From Microcaldota archaeon (GTDB taxonomy: Archaea > Micrarchaeota > Micrarchaeia > Micrarchaeales > CABMGC01), in assembly GCA_021818925.1 (NCBI GenBank), contig JAKASU010000001.1, forward strand, positions 522,911 through 586,910: DNA of 64,000 bases, given 5' to 3'. A program made the translations under genes and the position numbers. Shown here piece after piece: positions 7,299 through 15,237 of the stretch (within the stretch, counting starts at the first letter, position 1; each line of letters opens with the position of its first letter). The notes below the pieces were generated by a model. That model did not search any database. It saw nothing but the letters and a program-made list of their open reading frames with translations, and had not been told where the DNA came from.

Positions 7299-8668
7299 TG
7301 CTAGAAATCTATGCGTTCGGGGCCCTGACCGCGGCGCTCGTGCTTGGTAACATGCTGCTCAGGATCAGCAGCGGGAAAAAGTTCCATCTTGCATTCAACC
7401 TCGTTGTGCTTGCTCTGCTTGCCGCAAGCGTCCTCACGCTCTCGCAGGTGCAGGGCACGTACTTCGGCATTATCTCCATAAGCCAATACTCGGTGTTCTT
7501 CTTCGCGCTCTTCACCGTGGCTATGCTGCTGCTTAACCTGCTGGCTTACGCGCGCTCCAACGGGTACAACAACTTCGCTCTTCTTGGAGCTTTCGCGCTT
7601 GTGGGCATGTATCTTGTGGTTTCGTCTGTTTCGCTGATAACCATATTCCTTGGACTCGAGCTGATGGTCATACCCTCCGCATTCATAGTGCTTCTGTCCC
7701 GCAGGGAGAGCCTTGAGGCCGCCACGAAACTGTTCATAATGGCTTCTATATCGATCGCGCTCCTCTCCTTCGCCATAGTGCTGGTGTACGGGTCTGCGAA
7801 CTCGCTGTCGCTCCAGGCGCAGCAGCCCGGTACGCTCATGCTGTTTGCTCTAGTCCTATTCATTACGTCGCTGGGGTTCGAGGCGTCGGTGTTTCCCTTC
7901 AACATACTACTGCCTGACGTGTACGAAGGCTCTGCAGGATATGCGACCGCGATGCTGGGAGGCCTGAACAAGAAAGTGGGGATAGCAGCACTGATGCAGG
8001 TACTGATTCTTGTGTTCATCTCATTCCGCACTGCCTTTGCAATAATCGCCGCGCTTGCGGTGCTCACCATGTTCTATGGCAACCTGGTCGCGCTGGCGCA
8101 GGACAACCTCAAGCGGATGCTAGCCTACTCATCCATATCGCAGGCAGGTTACATACTGATAGGAATAGCGGTCGCTACGCAGAGCGGGATCTCGGCCAGC
8201 ATCTTCCAGATATTCGCGCACACGTTCATGTTCATAGGCGCGATGAGCATAGTCGCGTGGCTCGAGAACAGGAACAGGAACGGGATCAACGACACGATAG
8301 GCCTCTATAAGGAGAATAGGTTTGCAGCTATCGCGCTGAGCATATTCATGCTGGCGATGATCGGCATCCCGTTCACAGCCGGCTTCGTAGGCAAGTTCCT
8401 CATATTCTTCAGCGCTGTGAACAACGGCCTGCTGTGGCTTGCGCTGCTGGGCATAATAAACAGCGTAATATCCGTCTTCTATTACGCAAAGGTAATGACG
8501 GCAATGTACACGGACAAGCTGGGAGCGTACCGCATAAAGCTAGACACGCCAACGCTTGTAGTGATAGTGGTCTGCCTTGCCGCGGTCATGCTTTTCGGCG
8601 CTTATCCGCAGCCAATGATACAGGCGGTGAGCGGGGCTGCAAGCCATCTCTTCGGAGCTGCCACGTAA
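7295..8668 (+). CDS. nuoN: NADH-quinone oxidoreductase subunit N
   Basis: Antiporter-like subunit N, last gene of this operon. The 457-residue protein has about 14 membrane helices, with GLELMVIPSAFIVLLSRRE (helix 5 glutamate) and KRMLAYSSISQAGYILIG typical of NuoN. The ATG at 7295 overlaps the nuoL stop. Its TAA stop touches the stop of the convergent AAA ATPase gene (8668/8669) with no spacer. The gene order skips nuoM, which lies on the other strand at 12.6-14.0 kb. Confidence 0.92.
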   Translation: MMLEIYAFGALTAALVLGNMLLRISSGKKFHLAFNLVVLALLAASVLTLSQVQGTYFGIISISQYSVFFFALFTVAMLLLNLLAYARSNGYNNFALLGAFALVGMYLVVSSVSLITIFLGLELMVIPSAFIVLLSRRESLEAATKLFIMASISIALLSFAIVLVYGSANSLSLQAQQPGTLMLFALVLFITSLGFEASVFPFNILLPDVYEGSAGYATAMLGGLNKKVGIAALMQVLILVFISFRTAFAIIAALAVLTMFYGNLVALAQDNLKRMLAYSSISQAGYILIGIAVATQSGISASIFQIFAHTFMFIGAMSIVAWLENRNRNGINDTIGLYKENRFAAIALSIFMLAMIGIPFTAGFVGKFLIFFSAVNNGLLWLALLGIINSVISVFYYAKVMTAMYTDKLGAYRIKLDTPTLVVIVVCLAAVMLFGAYPQPMIQAVSGAASHLFGAAT

Positions 8669-11452
8669 TCATCTCCTCCCGTACTTGCTGAAGAAGGCGA
8701 GATACCTGCCCATTATCAGCGTGGGGGCTGAAGGCCTCGCCCTCTGGATCAGGTCTGTGATGTTTGCGAGCTTTATCTTGACCTCCTTCCCGGTCATCAG
8801 GCTGGATTCGAGGGTGTTCAGCTTGACCTGCCTGCATATGTTTGCTATGTCCGCGCCTGTGTAGCCCTCGGTCACCTGCGCCAGCCTCATGAAATCTACA
8901 TCCTTGTCGAGCGGAGCCTTCTGCAGGTTGAGCTCGAAGATCCTGGCCCTGCTGTTCGGGTCCGGAGGCGGCATGAATATCAGTCTGTCGAACCTGCCCG
9001 CTCTGAGGAGAGCTGGGTCGAGCGCCTCAGGCCTGTTCGTAGCAGCCACCACGACGACTCCTGAAGCTTCCTTTATCTTGTCGAACTCCTGCAGGAATTC
9101 GCCGGCTATCTCAAGGTTGGTCGCCATAGCGCTGTCCCTTGACGGCACTATCGCGTCTATCTCGTCCACGAAGACTATTGAAGGCGCATTTTCTTTCGCC
9201 CTGTCGAATATGCCCTTTATCGTTGCGCTGGCGTTTCCTGGCCCTCCCTTTGCTATGTCGTAGCCTGACAGTATCATCACGTGGACATCGCCGACCTCGT
9301 TTGCTACTGCCTGCATCAGCATCGTCTTGCCGGTTCCGGGAGGACCGAAGAGCAGTATGCCCTTTATGTTGCCGATGTCATACTTCTTGAGCAGTTCCGG
9401 ATGCATTATTGGTATCTCTACAGCCTCGTGCAGCGCCTTCTTCGCTTCGTCGAGGCCTATCACATCGTCAAGGTTCACCTTCTTCTCCTCCTCCACCTGG
9501 CTCTCCGGGTGTACCCTCCTCTCGTAATCGAGTCTAAAGGTGTTGAACTCCTCGAGCTGGGAGAGTGACGTCGAAGGCTTGGTGCCCTTGATTACGTGAA
9601 CAACATCGGCCATCTTTATAGTGAGCACCTGGTGTTTCGTTATCGCCTCGTCGCCGACCTCCCTGCTGACCTCCTCGCATACGTTCTTTATGTCAGCGGC
9701 CGAGAACCTGTTGGTCAGGCTGGCCAGTTTCTCGTAGTCTATGTCGTTGCCTATCGGGAGCGCTGCCAGGTAGTGTTGAAATATCTTCTCCCTGCCTGGC
9801 TGGTCCGGTAGTGGCATGTATAGTATCTTGTCGAACCTTCCGGGTCGCATTATCGCAGGATCGAGGAGCTGCGGAGCGTTGGTGGCGCCGACTATGACCA
9901 CATCTGATATCGTCTTGAAGCCGTCCATCTCGCTGAGCAGGGTGGTTATGAGCTCGAGTCCGCTCGTGTTGGTCTGTTGTTCCCTTTTCCCCGCTATGTT
10001 ATCTATCTCGTCGAAGAAGAGGACGCAGGGTGCGTGTTTCTTCGCAGTTGCAAATATCCTTGAAAGCGCCTGGGCGCTCTCGCCAGGATAGGGGGACATG
10101 AGCGACGACGCGCTTACGTAGAAGAATCCTGCACGGATCTCGTTTGCCAGGGCCCTCATTATCAGCGTTTTGCCTGTTCCGGGAGGGCCGAAGAGCAGTA
10201 TGCCCTTTGCGGGCTTGACGTTGTACGCTCCGGCTATCTCCCTGTGCTCTATGGGACCGAGTATTGATTCCTTGAGCTCCTGCTTCGTCTCATCGTAGTT
10301 CGCCACATCATCAAGCGTCTCTGTGGTTCCCTGGGTGAGGTCCTCCAAAGCGACTCCGAACTTGCCAAGGATGTCACGCTTCATCACGTCCAGAGCCTGC
10401 ACGACCTCTATGTTTGAGCTCTCGAGCGCGAAGATGGCGATCGGGGTCAGGAGGAAGCTGATTATGACAAGCGGGTTGAAGCTCGTTCCTGTAGGTCCGG
10501 AGAGCAGGAATGACGATACCGGAAGCACAACGCCAAAAAGGCTCGACACCGTGCCCTTGTACGGCGACCTGCTTTTCACAGCGTAGCTGGCGACGCTGAA
10601 AGCCACGAAGACCCACAAGACTATCTGAAGTATCGTGTACTGTATGTCAAAAGCCAGGGCGGCGCCTGCGTAGTAGAATGTGTCGAACAGGTGGTCATCA
10701 ACGGTTGGGCCGAAGAACACTGCAAGAGAAGATGATGCTTTCGAAATGAAGTTGCCGAGCGTTGCGGCAGGATATGTTACTGTAAAGTATTCCGCGTATG
10801 AGAGCGACGCTATGGACTGGTGGCCAAGCTGTGAGTTGTAGGCGATTGGACCCGAGACGGGTATGTTGGCAAGGTTCGATACTATGGCGACAATCAGTAT
10901 CACGAGCACGCCTATTATCGCGCCGCGCCTGAAGCCGAGCGTCAGGACCGCTATTATGAAGCCGGGGACCTCGAAGAGGAGGCCGAGAGGCGTGAGCGGC
11001 AGCGCAACGAGTGCGTAGGCGTAGGATATGGAACGGTAGTGCTTGTACCCCAGAAATAGGGACGCGCTTATGAATATCGTTATCAGCCATGCCAGAAGCG
11101 GCGCCTGATAGATTAGCATTGGAAGCGTCAGAAGTAGGAGCGCCATGAGCCCCAGGAGTGGAGCTATATAGGTGAACGCGAACACGAGCAAGAGGAGCGG
11201 TACGAAGAGCGCTAGCGGAAAGAACGGGAAAGCGATGCCTATGCTTATGAATGCGAAGGATGTGGCCAGCGAGTCATGGAAGTTGTGGTTCGACACTACG
11301 CGCTTGACAAAATCCTTGAGCCAGTACACCGAGATCGGCACCAGCTTGCGCTTGAGCATGTCGGCGGTAGACTCGCCTGATGGTGGGTCGCCCCCAGAAG
11401 GCACGCCGCCTTTTTTGCCCCCGGTTCTCCTCTGCATACTCTTAACTCTCAA
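8669..11452 (-). CDS. Membrane-embedded tandem AAA ATPase, Cdc48/VAT-like
   Basis: A 927-residue protein. Residues 1-40 are a Gly/Ser/basic tail; about 60-340 hold several hydrophobic segments predicted to be 8-10 membrane helices; two AAA modules follow. AAA1 has GPPGTGKTLIMRAL near 420 and LFFDEIDNIAGKRE; AAA2 has GPPGTGKTMLMQAV near 700 and IVFVDEIDAIVPSRD. Both Walker motifs look intact, and GATNAPQLLDPAIMRPGRFD and ATNRPEALDPALLRAGRFD are the second regions of homology. Cdc48/VAT unfoldases normally carry a soluble double-psi barrel N-domain instead; here it is replaced by a membrane domain. There is no zinc protease domain as in FtsH. It may extract or unfold membrane proteins; that is inference. 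Confidence 0.85.
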   Translation of the reverse strand: MRVKSMQRRTGGKKGGVPSGGDPPSGESTADMLKRKLVPISVYWLKDFVKRVVSNHNFHDSLATSFAFISIGIAFPFFPLALFVPLLLLVFAFTYIAPLLGLMALLLLTLPMLIYQAPLLAWLITIFISASLFLGYKHYRSISYAYALVALPLTPLGLLFEVPGFIIAVLTLGFRRGAIIGVLVILIVAIVSNLANIPVSGPIAYNSQLGHQSIASLSYAEYFTVTYPAATLGNFISKASSSLAVFFGPTVDDHLFDTFYYAGAALAFDIQYTILQIVLWVFVAFSVASYAVKSRSPYKGTVSSLFGVVLPVSSFLLSGPTGTSFNPLVIISFLLTPIAIFALESSNIEVVQALDVMKRDILGKFGVALEDLTQGTTETLDDVANYDETKQELKESILGPIEHREIAGAYNVKPAKGILLFGPPGTGKTLIMRALANEIRAGFFYVSASSLMSPYPGESAQALSRIFATAKKHAPCVLFFDEIDNIAGKREQQTNTSGLELITTLLSEMDGFKTISDVVIVGATNAPQLLDPAIMRPGRFDKILYMPLPDQPGREKIFQHYLAALPIGNDIDYEKLASLTNRFSAADIKNVCEEVSREVGDEAITKHQVLTIKMADVVHVIKGTKPSTSLSQLEEFNTFRLDYERRVHPESQVEEEKKVNLDDVIGLDEAKKALHEAVEIPIMHPELLKKYDIGNIKGILLFGPPGTGKTMLMQAVANEVGDVHVMILSGYDIAKGGPGNASATIKGIFDRAKENAPSIVFVDEIDAIVPSRDSAMATNLEIAGEFLQEFDKIKEASGVVVVAATNRPEALDPALLRAGRFDRLIFMPPPDPNSRARIFELNLQKAPLDKDVDFMRLAQVTEGYTGADIANICRQVKLNTLESSLMTGKEVKIKLANITDLIQRARPSAPTLIMGRYLAFFSKYGRR

Positions 11453-11492
11453 ATACCTATATTAATATTGATTAACTGCTATAACTATGTTT

Positions 11493-11593
11493 CCCGCAGT
11501 AGCTCAATGGCAGAGCGCGCGCCTGTAGTTTTGGAAACTGACAAAAAGGGGTCAGAAAGCGCGATGTTGCTGGTTCGACTCCGGCCTGCGGGA
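11493..11593 (+). tRNA. tRNA-Tyr(GTA) with an intron after the anticodon
   Basis: Cloverleaf read by eye. The acceptor CCCGCAG pairs with CTGCGGG, discriminator A at 11593. The D arm is GCTC/GAGC, the anticodon stem CGCGC/GCGCG, and the T arm GCTGG-TTCGACT-CCGGC. The anticodon GTA is at 11525-11527. Between the anticodon stems are 36 bases instead of 7, so about 29 bases form an intron at the canonical 37/38 site. The spliced length is 72. Processing needs the splicing endonuclease encoded at about 33-34 kb. Confidence 0.92.
11529..11557 (+). other. tRNA intron (about 29 nt)
   Basis: The insert lies after base 37 of tRNA-Tyr. CTGAC and GTCAG inside it can pair around an A/G-rich loop, and unpaired AAA on the 3' side is compatible with a bulge-helix-bulge substrate. 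The boundaries could shift by a base or two. Confidence 0.7.
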
Positions 11594-11602
11594 TTTGCAG
11601 AT

Positions 11603-11869
11603 GTGGCTCCTGTGGTAGATCTTGCTTCTCTTATCGGCTACGCTGCAGGAATCATAATTGCAATAGCGTACGTGCCGCAGGTCATGAAGGTATACAGGAC
11701 AAAGTCTGCCAAGGATCTATCCAAGTGGTAGCTCGCGATACTTATCGTGGGGGACGGGGCCTGGCTCGTATACGGTGCGATACTGGCCTCACTTCCAATC
11801 ATTGCATCGAACCTCGCGCTGCTCGTCCTCACGGCGGCACTCGTTGTCTTCAAGATAAGGTACGGATAA
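11603..11869 (+). pseudogene. SemiSWEET/PQ-loop sugar transporter interrupted by an in-frame TAG
   Basis: Ten bases after tRNA-Tyr, one frame from a GTG at 11603 to a TAA at 11867-11869 reads as a complete three-helix SemiSWEET of about 88 codons. Helix 1 contains YAAGIIIAIAYVPQVMKVY with the PQ motif, followed by KSAKDLSKW, then helices with GDGAWLVYGAILASLP and IIASNLALLVL. The frame is broken once, by TAG at 11729-11731, just before helix 2. Both halves keep family features and the same frame, so this is a single nonsense change, not decay over the whole length. It may be a recent pseudogene, a base-call error or a read-through codon. Other genes here use TAG as an ordinary stop, which argues against general recoding. 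Confidence 0.75.
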
Positions 11870-11914
11870 CGCTCCTATCAACAATTATAAACCTGAAACG
11901 AGCAGTTCTATCGC

Positions 11915-11987
11915 GCCTTGGTAGTGTAGTGGTCTAGCATACGAGCCTGTCACGCTTGTGACCCGGGTTCGAATCCCGGCCAAGGCG
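11915..11987 (+). tRNA. tRNA-Asp(GTC)
   Basis: The acceptor GCCTTGG pairs with CCAAGGC, discriminator G. The anticodon stem is CGAGC/GCTTG with loop CTGTCAC, giving anticodon GTC. The T arm is CCGGG-TTCGAAT-CCCGG. The gene is 73 bases long, has no intron and no encoded CCA. Confidence 0.95.
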
Positions 11988-12053
11988 TATACGTCCTTTT
12001 CCTGCTCTCCTTTTTCACGAATCTGTATGCAAGTATATCGGACGTAAACTCTG

Positions 12054-12061
12054 ATTTAAAA
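12054..12061 (+). promoter_or_regulatory. TATA box of the CBS protein gene
   Basis: ATTTAAAA lies about 40 bases before the GTG start at 12096, which would give a short leader carrying the AAGGTGGG ribosome-binding site. Confidence 0.5.
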
Positions 12062-12095
12062 GGTTTTTATTTCACCATTAACTCAAGGTGGGAAT

Positions 12096-12575
12096 GTGCA
12101 AGAAGCGTATGATAAGCCTCTGACGGAAAGCGAGGCGCGGTCCCTCACTGTTAGAGATATAATGAGTTATCCTGTTGTGACCGCTAGCGAGAAGACGAGC
12201 ATAAGGGAGATAGCGAAGCTCATGAAGAAGCACAGCATAGATGCGATAGTGATAACGGACAAGACCGCCGCACCTGCTGGAATAATAACAGAGGGCGACA
12301 TAGTGAGAAGGCTCGTCTCGACGAAGAGGAACCTGTGGTTCGTCAAGGCGGGGCACGTTATGAGCAGGCCGCTTATCACGGTGAGCAGGGACATGACACT
12401 TGAGGCCGCTGCGCGTTTCATGGCAGAGAAGAAGGTCAAGAAGCTGTGCGTAGTGGATGCGAACAGGAAGCTGCTTGGCATGATCACAACAGAGGACATC
12501 ACAAAGAACGCTGGATACCTGATCAACGTGCTTGAGGAAGTTATTCACACAGGCTATTACATGGGCCTTTTGTAG
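12096..12575 (+). CDS. CBS-domain pair protein
   Basis: A 159-residue protein made of two CBS repeats, a module that binds adenosyl ligands (AMP, ATP, SAM) and works as an energy or metabolite sensor. Repeat 1 covers about residues 21-80 (VRDIMSYPVVTA then GIITEGDIVRRLV), repeat 2 about 88-145 (VMSRPLITV then GMITTEDITKNA). No fused effector domain is present, so the target is unknown. The GTG start at 12096 is preceded by AAGGTGGG. It ends directly before the convergent nuoM. Confidence 0.9.
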   Translation: MQEAYDKPLTESEARSLTVRDIMSYPVVTASEKTSIREIAKLMKKHSIDAIVITDKTAAPAGIITEGDIVRRLVSTKRNLWFVKAGHVMSRPLITVSRDMTLEAAARFMAEKKVKKLCVVDANRKLLGMITTEDITKNAGYLINVLEEVIHTGYYMGLL

Positions 12576-13997
12576 CTAGGCAAACGGGGACAGGAGCAAC
12601 GACGGGACTATTCCTAGCAGCACTGCCGATATGGAGAGAAGCGCCATAGAGACCTTGATATCCAATCCCGGGGTCGTGTAAGGCTCAGAGGCCTTCGATG
12701 TGCTTAGGAACGCGCGCTCCGCCACGAAAAACAGGAAGGCGCCGATTATCAGCACCGCCGCAAGCGGCACGACGCCCCATATGCTGTATGCGGCGAACGC
12801 CCCGATGAAGACAAGAAGGTCGCCTACGAAGCCTGCGGTAAGCGGTATGCCGATAAGCGCGAACACACCGAAGATGAAGCCGTACGCGAGAAGCGGAATG
12901 CTCTTGACAATCCCCTTGAGCCTTGCGACGAGCATTGTGCCGTACGCCTCGTCCACGGCGCCGACTATCATGAAGAGGAGTGATATGACTATCCCGTGGC
13001 TCAGCATCGCGTAAAGCCCTCCGGCTATGCCGAAAGGCACGAGAGAGGCGATGCCTAGAGACGCTATGCCCATGTCAACTATGCTAGTGTAAGCGATGAG
13101 GCGCTTGAGATGTGCCTGACGAATCGCCACCATGGAACTGTAGAGCGCTGAGAATCCGAAGACCGCGGCCAGCGGAAGCGCGTACGAGGATGCGGCCGGA
13201 AGGAGGAGGAACATGAGCAGAAGCCCGTAGCCGCCAAACTTTAGCAGCACTCCTGCAAGTATCATGCTGCCTGTCGTGGGCGCCTCGGTATGGGCGTCCG
13301 GCAGCCAGCTATGGAACGGGAACGACGGTATCTTTATCATGAAAGCTATTGCCAGCAGCACGAGAGCGATGAGCTGCGAAGATGCAGGAAGCGAAGCTGA
13401 TTGTGAGATTATGGAGGTTATAGTGAACGTTCCTGTAGGGAGACCCGCGTAGATCACCAGTATGCCGATCAGGAGGAGCAGGCTCGCGGCTATTGAGTAT
13501 ATCAGGAACTTTATGGCCGCGTAGCGCCTGTCGTACCCCCCGAACACGTAGATTATGAAGAACATGGAGATCTCGCTGATCTCGAAGAAGACGTAGAACA
13601 GGAAGAGGTTACCTGACAGGAAGACGCCAAGCGCCGAGCCTGACACGAGGAGGAAGAGCAGATTGTAGATACGCTGTGACTCCTTGATGAAGCTCTTTGC
13701 AACGATTGCGGCCGCGAGGAGCACTATGGCTGACATAACCATGAATATGTTGCTGTACTTTGTGAGCTCGAGGTCGAGGTTCACTCCTATGCTCTGTATG
13801 TATCCTTGCTGGAATGAGAGTGATGGGAACCCCTGCGTCAGGCCGTATGCCGACGCGGCAAGAACGGCAAGCAGGACCAGGAGCGATGATACTATGGAGA
13901 CCGCGAACGAGTGCCTTTCCGGAAGAAACAGCAAAGGTATGATGAACAGGAAGGGCAGGAATACTATAAATGCGAGAAACGGAAGCATCCACATCAC
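12576..13997 (-). CDS. nuoM: NADH-quinone oxidoreductase subunit M, displaced from the nuo operon
   Basis: Antiporter-like proton-pumping subunit. The 473-residue protein has about 14 membrane helices. FYVFFEISEISMFFIIYVFGG is cut here to its core FFEISEISMFF (helix 5 glutamate), and SWLPDAHTEAPTTGSMILAG with GVLLKFGGYGLL is diagnostic for NuoM rather than NuoL or NuoN. It is absent from the nuo operon on the other strand and lies 68 bases downstream of the aIF1 gene at the end of the ribosomal cluster, same strand. It may share that transcript or have its own promoter in the A/T-rich gap at 13998-14064. Confidence 0.93.
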   Translation of the reverse strand: MMWMLPFLAFIVFLPFLFIIPLLFLPERHSFAVSIVSSLLVLLAVLAASAYGLTQGFPSLSFQQGYIQSIGVNLDLELTKYSNIFMVMSAIVLLAAAIVAKSFIKESQRIYNLLFLLVSGSALGVFLSGNLFLFYVFFEISEISMFFIIYVFGGYDRRYAAIKFLIYSIAASLLLLIGILVIYAGLPTGTFTITSIISQSASLPASSQLIALVLLAIAFMIKIPSFPFHSWLPDAHTEAPTTGSMILAGVLLKFGGYGLLLMFLLLPAASSYALPLAAVFGFSALYSSMVAIRQAHLKRLIAYTSIVDMGIASLGIASLVPFGIAGGLYAMLSHGIVISLLFMIVGAVDEAYGTMLVARLKGIVKSIPLLAYGFIFGVFALIGIPLTAGFVGDLLVFIGAFAAYSIWGVVPLAAVLIIGAFLFFVAERAFLSTSKASEPYTTPGLDIKVSMALLSISAVLLGIVPSLLLSPFA

Positions 13998-14064
13998 AGC
14001 AGAATACTCTTCCTAGCGAAATTAAACTTATATAGACTCGCTGGTGTTTCCTGCGATTACAAAA

Positions 14065-14373
14065 TCAGATTGCTGCGTCTATGCTGCCCTCGGGGAAGCC
14101 GAGGTTGACCAGCTCCTTCTTCGCAGACGCGATGTGATCTCCCTGGAGCTCTATCATTCCCTTCTTGTGCGTGCCGCCGCACGCGAGCTTGTTCTTGAGC
14201 GCCACGGTTGTCTTGTCGAGCTCGTCTCCGCTGAGGCCCTCGACTATGGTCACGAACTTGCTGAACTTCGCCCTGGCCTTGTATATCTTGATGCGCTTTG
14301 TCGCCTCCCTGTCGAGAATCTCGCAGACGCACAGTTCCTTGGGTAGTCCGCACCTTGGGCACATCTCAGGCAT
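14065..14373 (-). CDS. Translation initiation factor 1 (SUI1/eIF1 family)
   Basis: aIF1 binds the small ribosomal subunit near the P site and controls start codon choice. The 102-residue protein has an N-terminal zinc knuckle (CPRCGLP then CVCE) and the SUI1 core: FVTIVEGL, KNKLACGGTHKKGMIELQGDH and a C-terminal LGFPEGSI. It follows L29 in the ribosomal cluster by two bases, the usual archaeal order. The next genes of that order (RNase P subunit Rpp29, S17) do not follow; nuoM does. Confidence 0.93.
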   Translation of the reverse strand: MPEMCPRCGLPKELCVCEILDREATKRIKIYKARAKFSKFVTIVEGLSGDELDKTTVALKNKLACGGTHKKGMIELQGDHIASAKKELVNLGFPEGSIDAAI

Positions 14374-14375
14374 TA

Positions 14376-14579
14376 CTAGTTGGCACCTTTCTCCTTTAGC
14401 AGTGTAAGAATCTGGGCCTTGGTGCGCCTCATCTCCCTTACCTTGACCTTCTTGCTCTGCACACCTGTGGCTGCTATCTTCCTTTTTTCTATTGACAAAT
14501 CGAGTGAAAGTTGCTGAAGCCTGTTCCTAAGCATGTCTACGCTCATCTCCCTTAGCTCCTTTATACGCATTACAATCAT
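14376..14579 (-). CDS. rpmC: 50S ribosomal protein L29
   Basis: A helical-hairpin ribosomal protein at the peptide exit region. The 67-residue product starts MIVMRIKELREMS and ends with MRRTKAQILTLLKEK, the conserved C-terminal helix. ATG at 14579 or 14570 could be the start; the second fits the family N-terminus equally well. It lies between S3 and aIF1, as in other archaea. Confidence 0.92.
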   Translation of the reverse strand: MIVMRIKELREMSVDMLRNRLQQLSLDLSIEKRKIAATGVQSKKVKVREMRRTKAQILTLLKEKGAN

Positions 14580-14606
14580 CTATTATGCATTTTCTGGTAT
14601 TTATTA

Positions 14607-15233
14607 CTATCTCGCGCCCTCCAGCGACTTCGGCATCTCTATCTTCTTAAGCTGCCTGTCGGCGAACTGCGTGCCGGGCTGCACTATCCTCACCTGTATT
14701 CCTATGGCACCGTACTTCGGGTAGGACGTCAGCAGCGCTGTATCTACCTGTTTTACCGTGTCGCCTGCCTTCGGTATGTAGCCGAATCTGACCTTGATCT
14801 GCTTCGCCTTCGCGCCCTTCGCGGCAAGCTTGCCTGTGGCGATTATCTCGGCACCCAGGGCGCCGTTCTCTATTATGGTCTTGAGCGTAGAGTGGAGCAG
14901 GCTTCTGGCGTTGGCGCCTCTTTCGAGCGCGTTCGAGATGTGCCTTGCCACGAGTCTGGGCTCTAGCACCTCGTTCTTCACCTCTGCCACGCTTATCTGC
15001 GGATTGTCGATCTTGAACTTTGACTTTATCTCCTGCGTTATTGCGTCTATCGTGGAGCCGCCTCTTCCGATGACCCTGCCGGGGTTGGTAACGTAAGCGG
15101 TAATCCTTGTTATGACAGGCGTCTTCTGTATCTCCACCCTAGAGAAGCCAGCGCGGCTCAGCGTCTTCTCAAGGTACTTGGAGATCTCGTGCTTCACCAT
15201 CGCGTCCTCGATAAACTTCCTTTCTACCACCAT
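14607..15233 (-). CDS. rpsC: 30S ribosomal protein S3
   Basis: Small-subunit head protein at the mRNA entry channel. The 208-residue product has the KH domain with NPGRVIGRGGSTIDAITQEI near residues 50-69 and the C-terminal domain with GADTVK-like segment AGDTVKQVD and YPKYGAIGIQVRIVQPG. The N-terminus FIEDAMVKHEISKYLEKTL is typical of archaeal S3. The gene is four bases after L22. Confidence 0.95.
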   Translation of the reverse strand: MVVERKFIEDAMVKHEISKYLEKTLSRAGFSRVEIQKTPVITRITAYVTNPGRVIGRGGSTIDAITQEIKSKFKIDNPQISVAEVKNEVLEPRLVARHISNALERGANARSLLHSTLKTIIENGALGAEIIATGKLAAKGAKAKQIKVRFGYIPKAGDTVKQVDTALLTSYPKYGAIGIQVRIVQPGTQFADRQLKKIEMPKSLEGAR

Positions 15234-15237
15234 CGTA

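Noticed and set aside
11468-11602. N-terminal extension of the SemiSWEET gene through tRNA-Tyr
   Set aside because: The open frame runs through the tRNA gene by chance; the transporter begins after the tRNA at the GTG at 11603.
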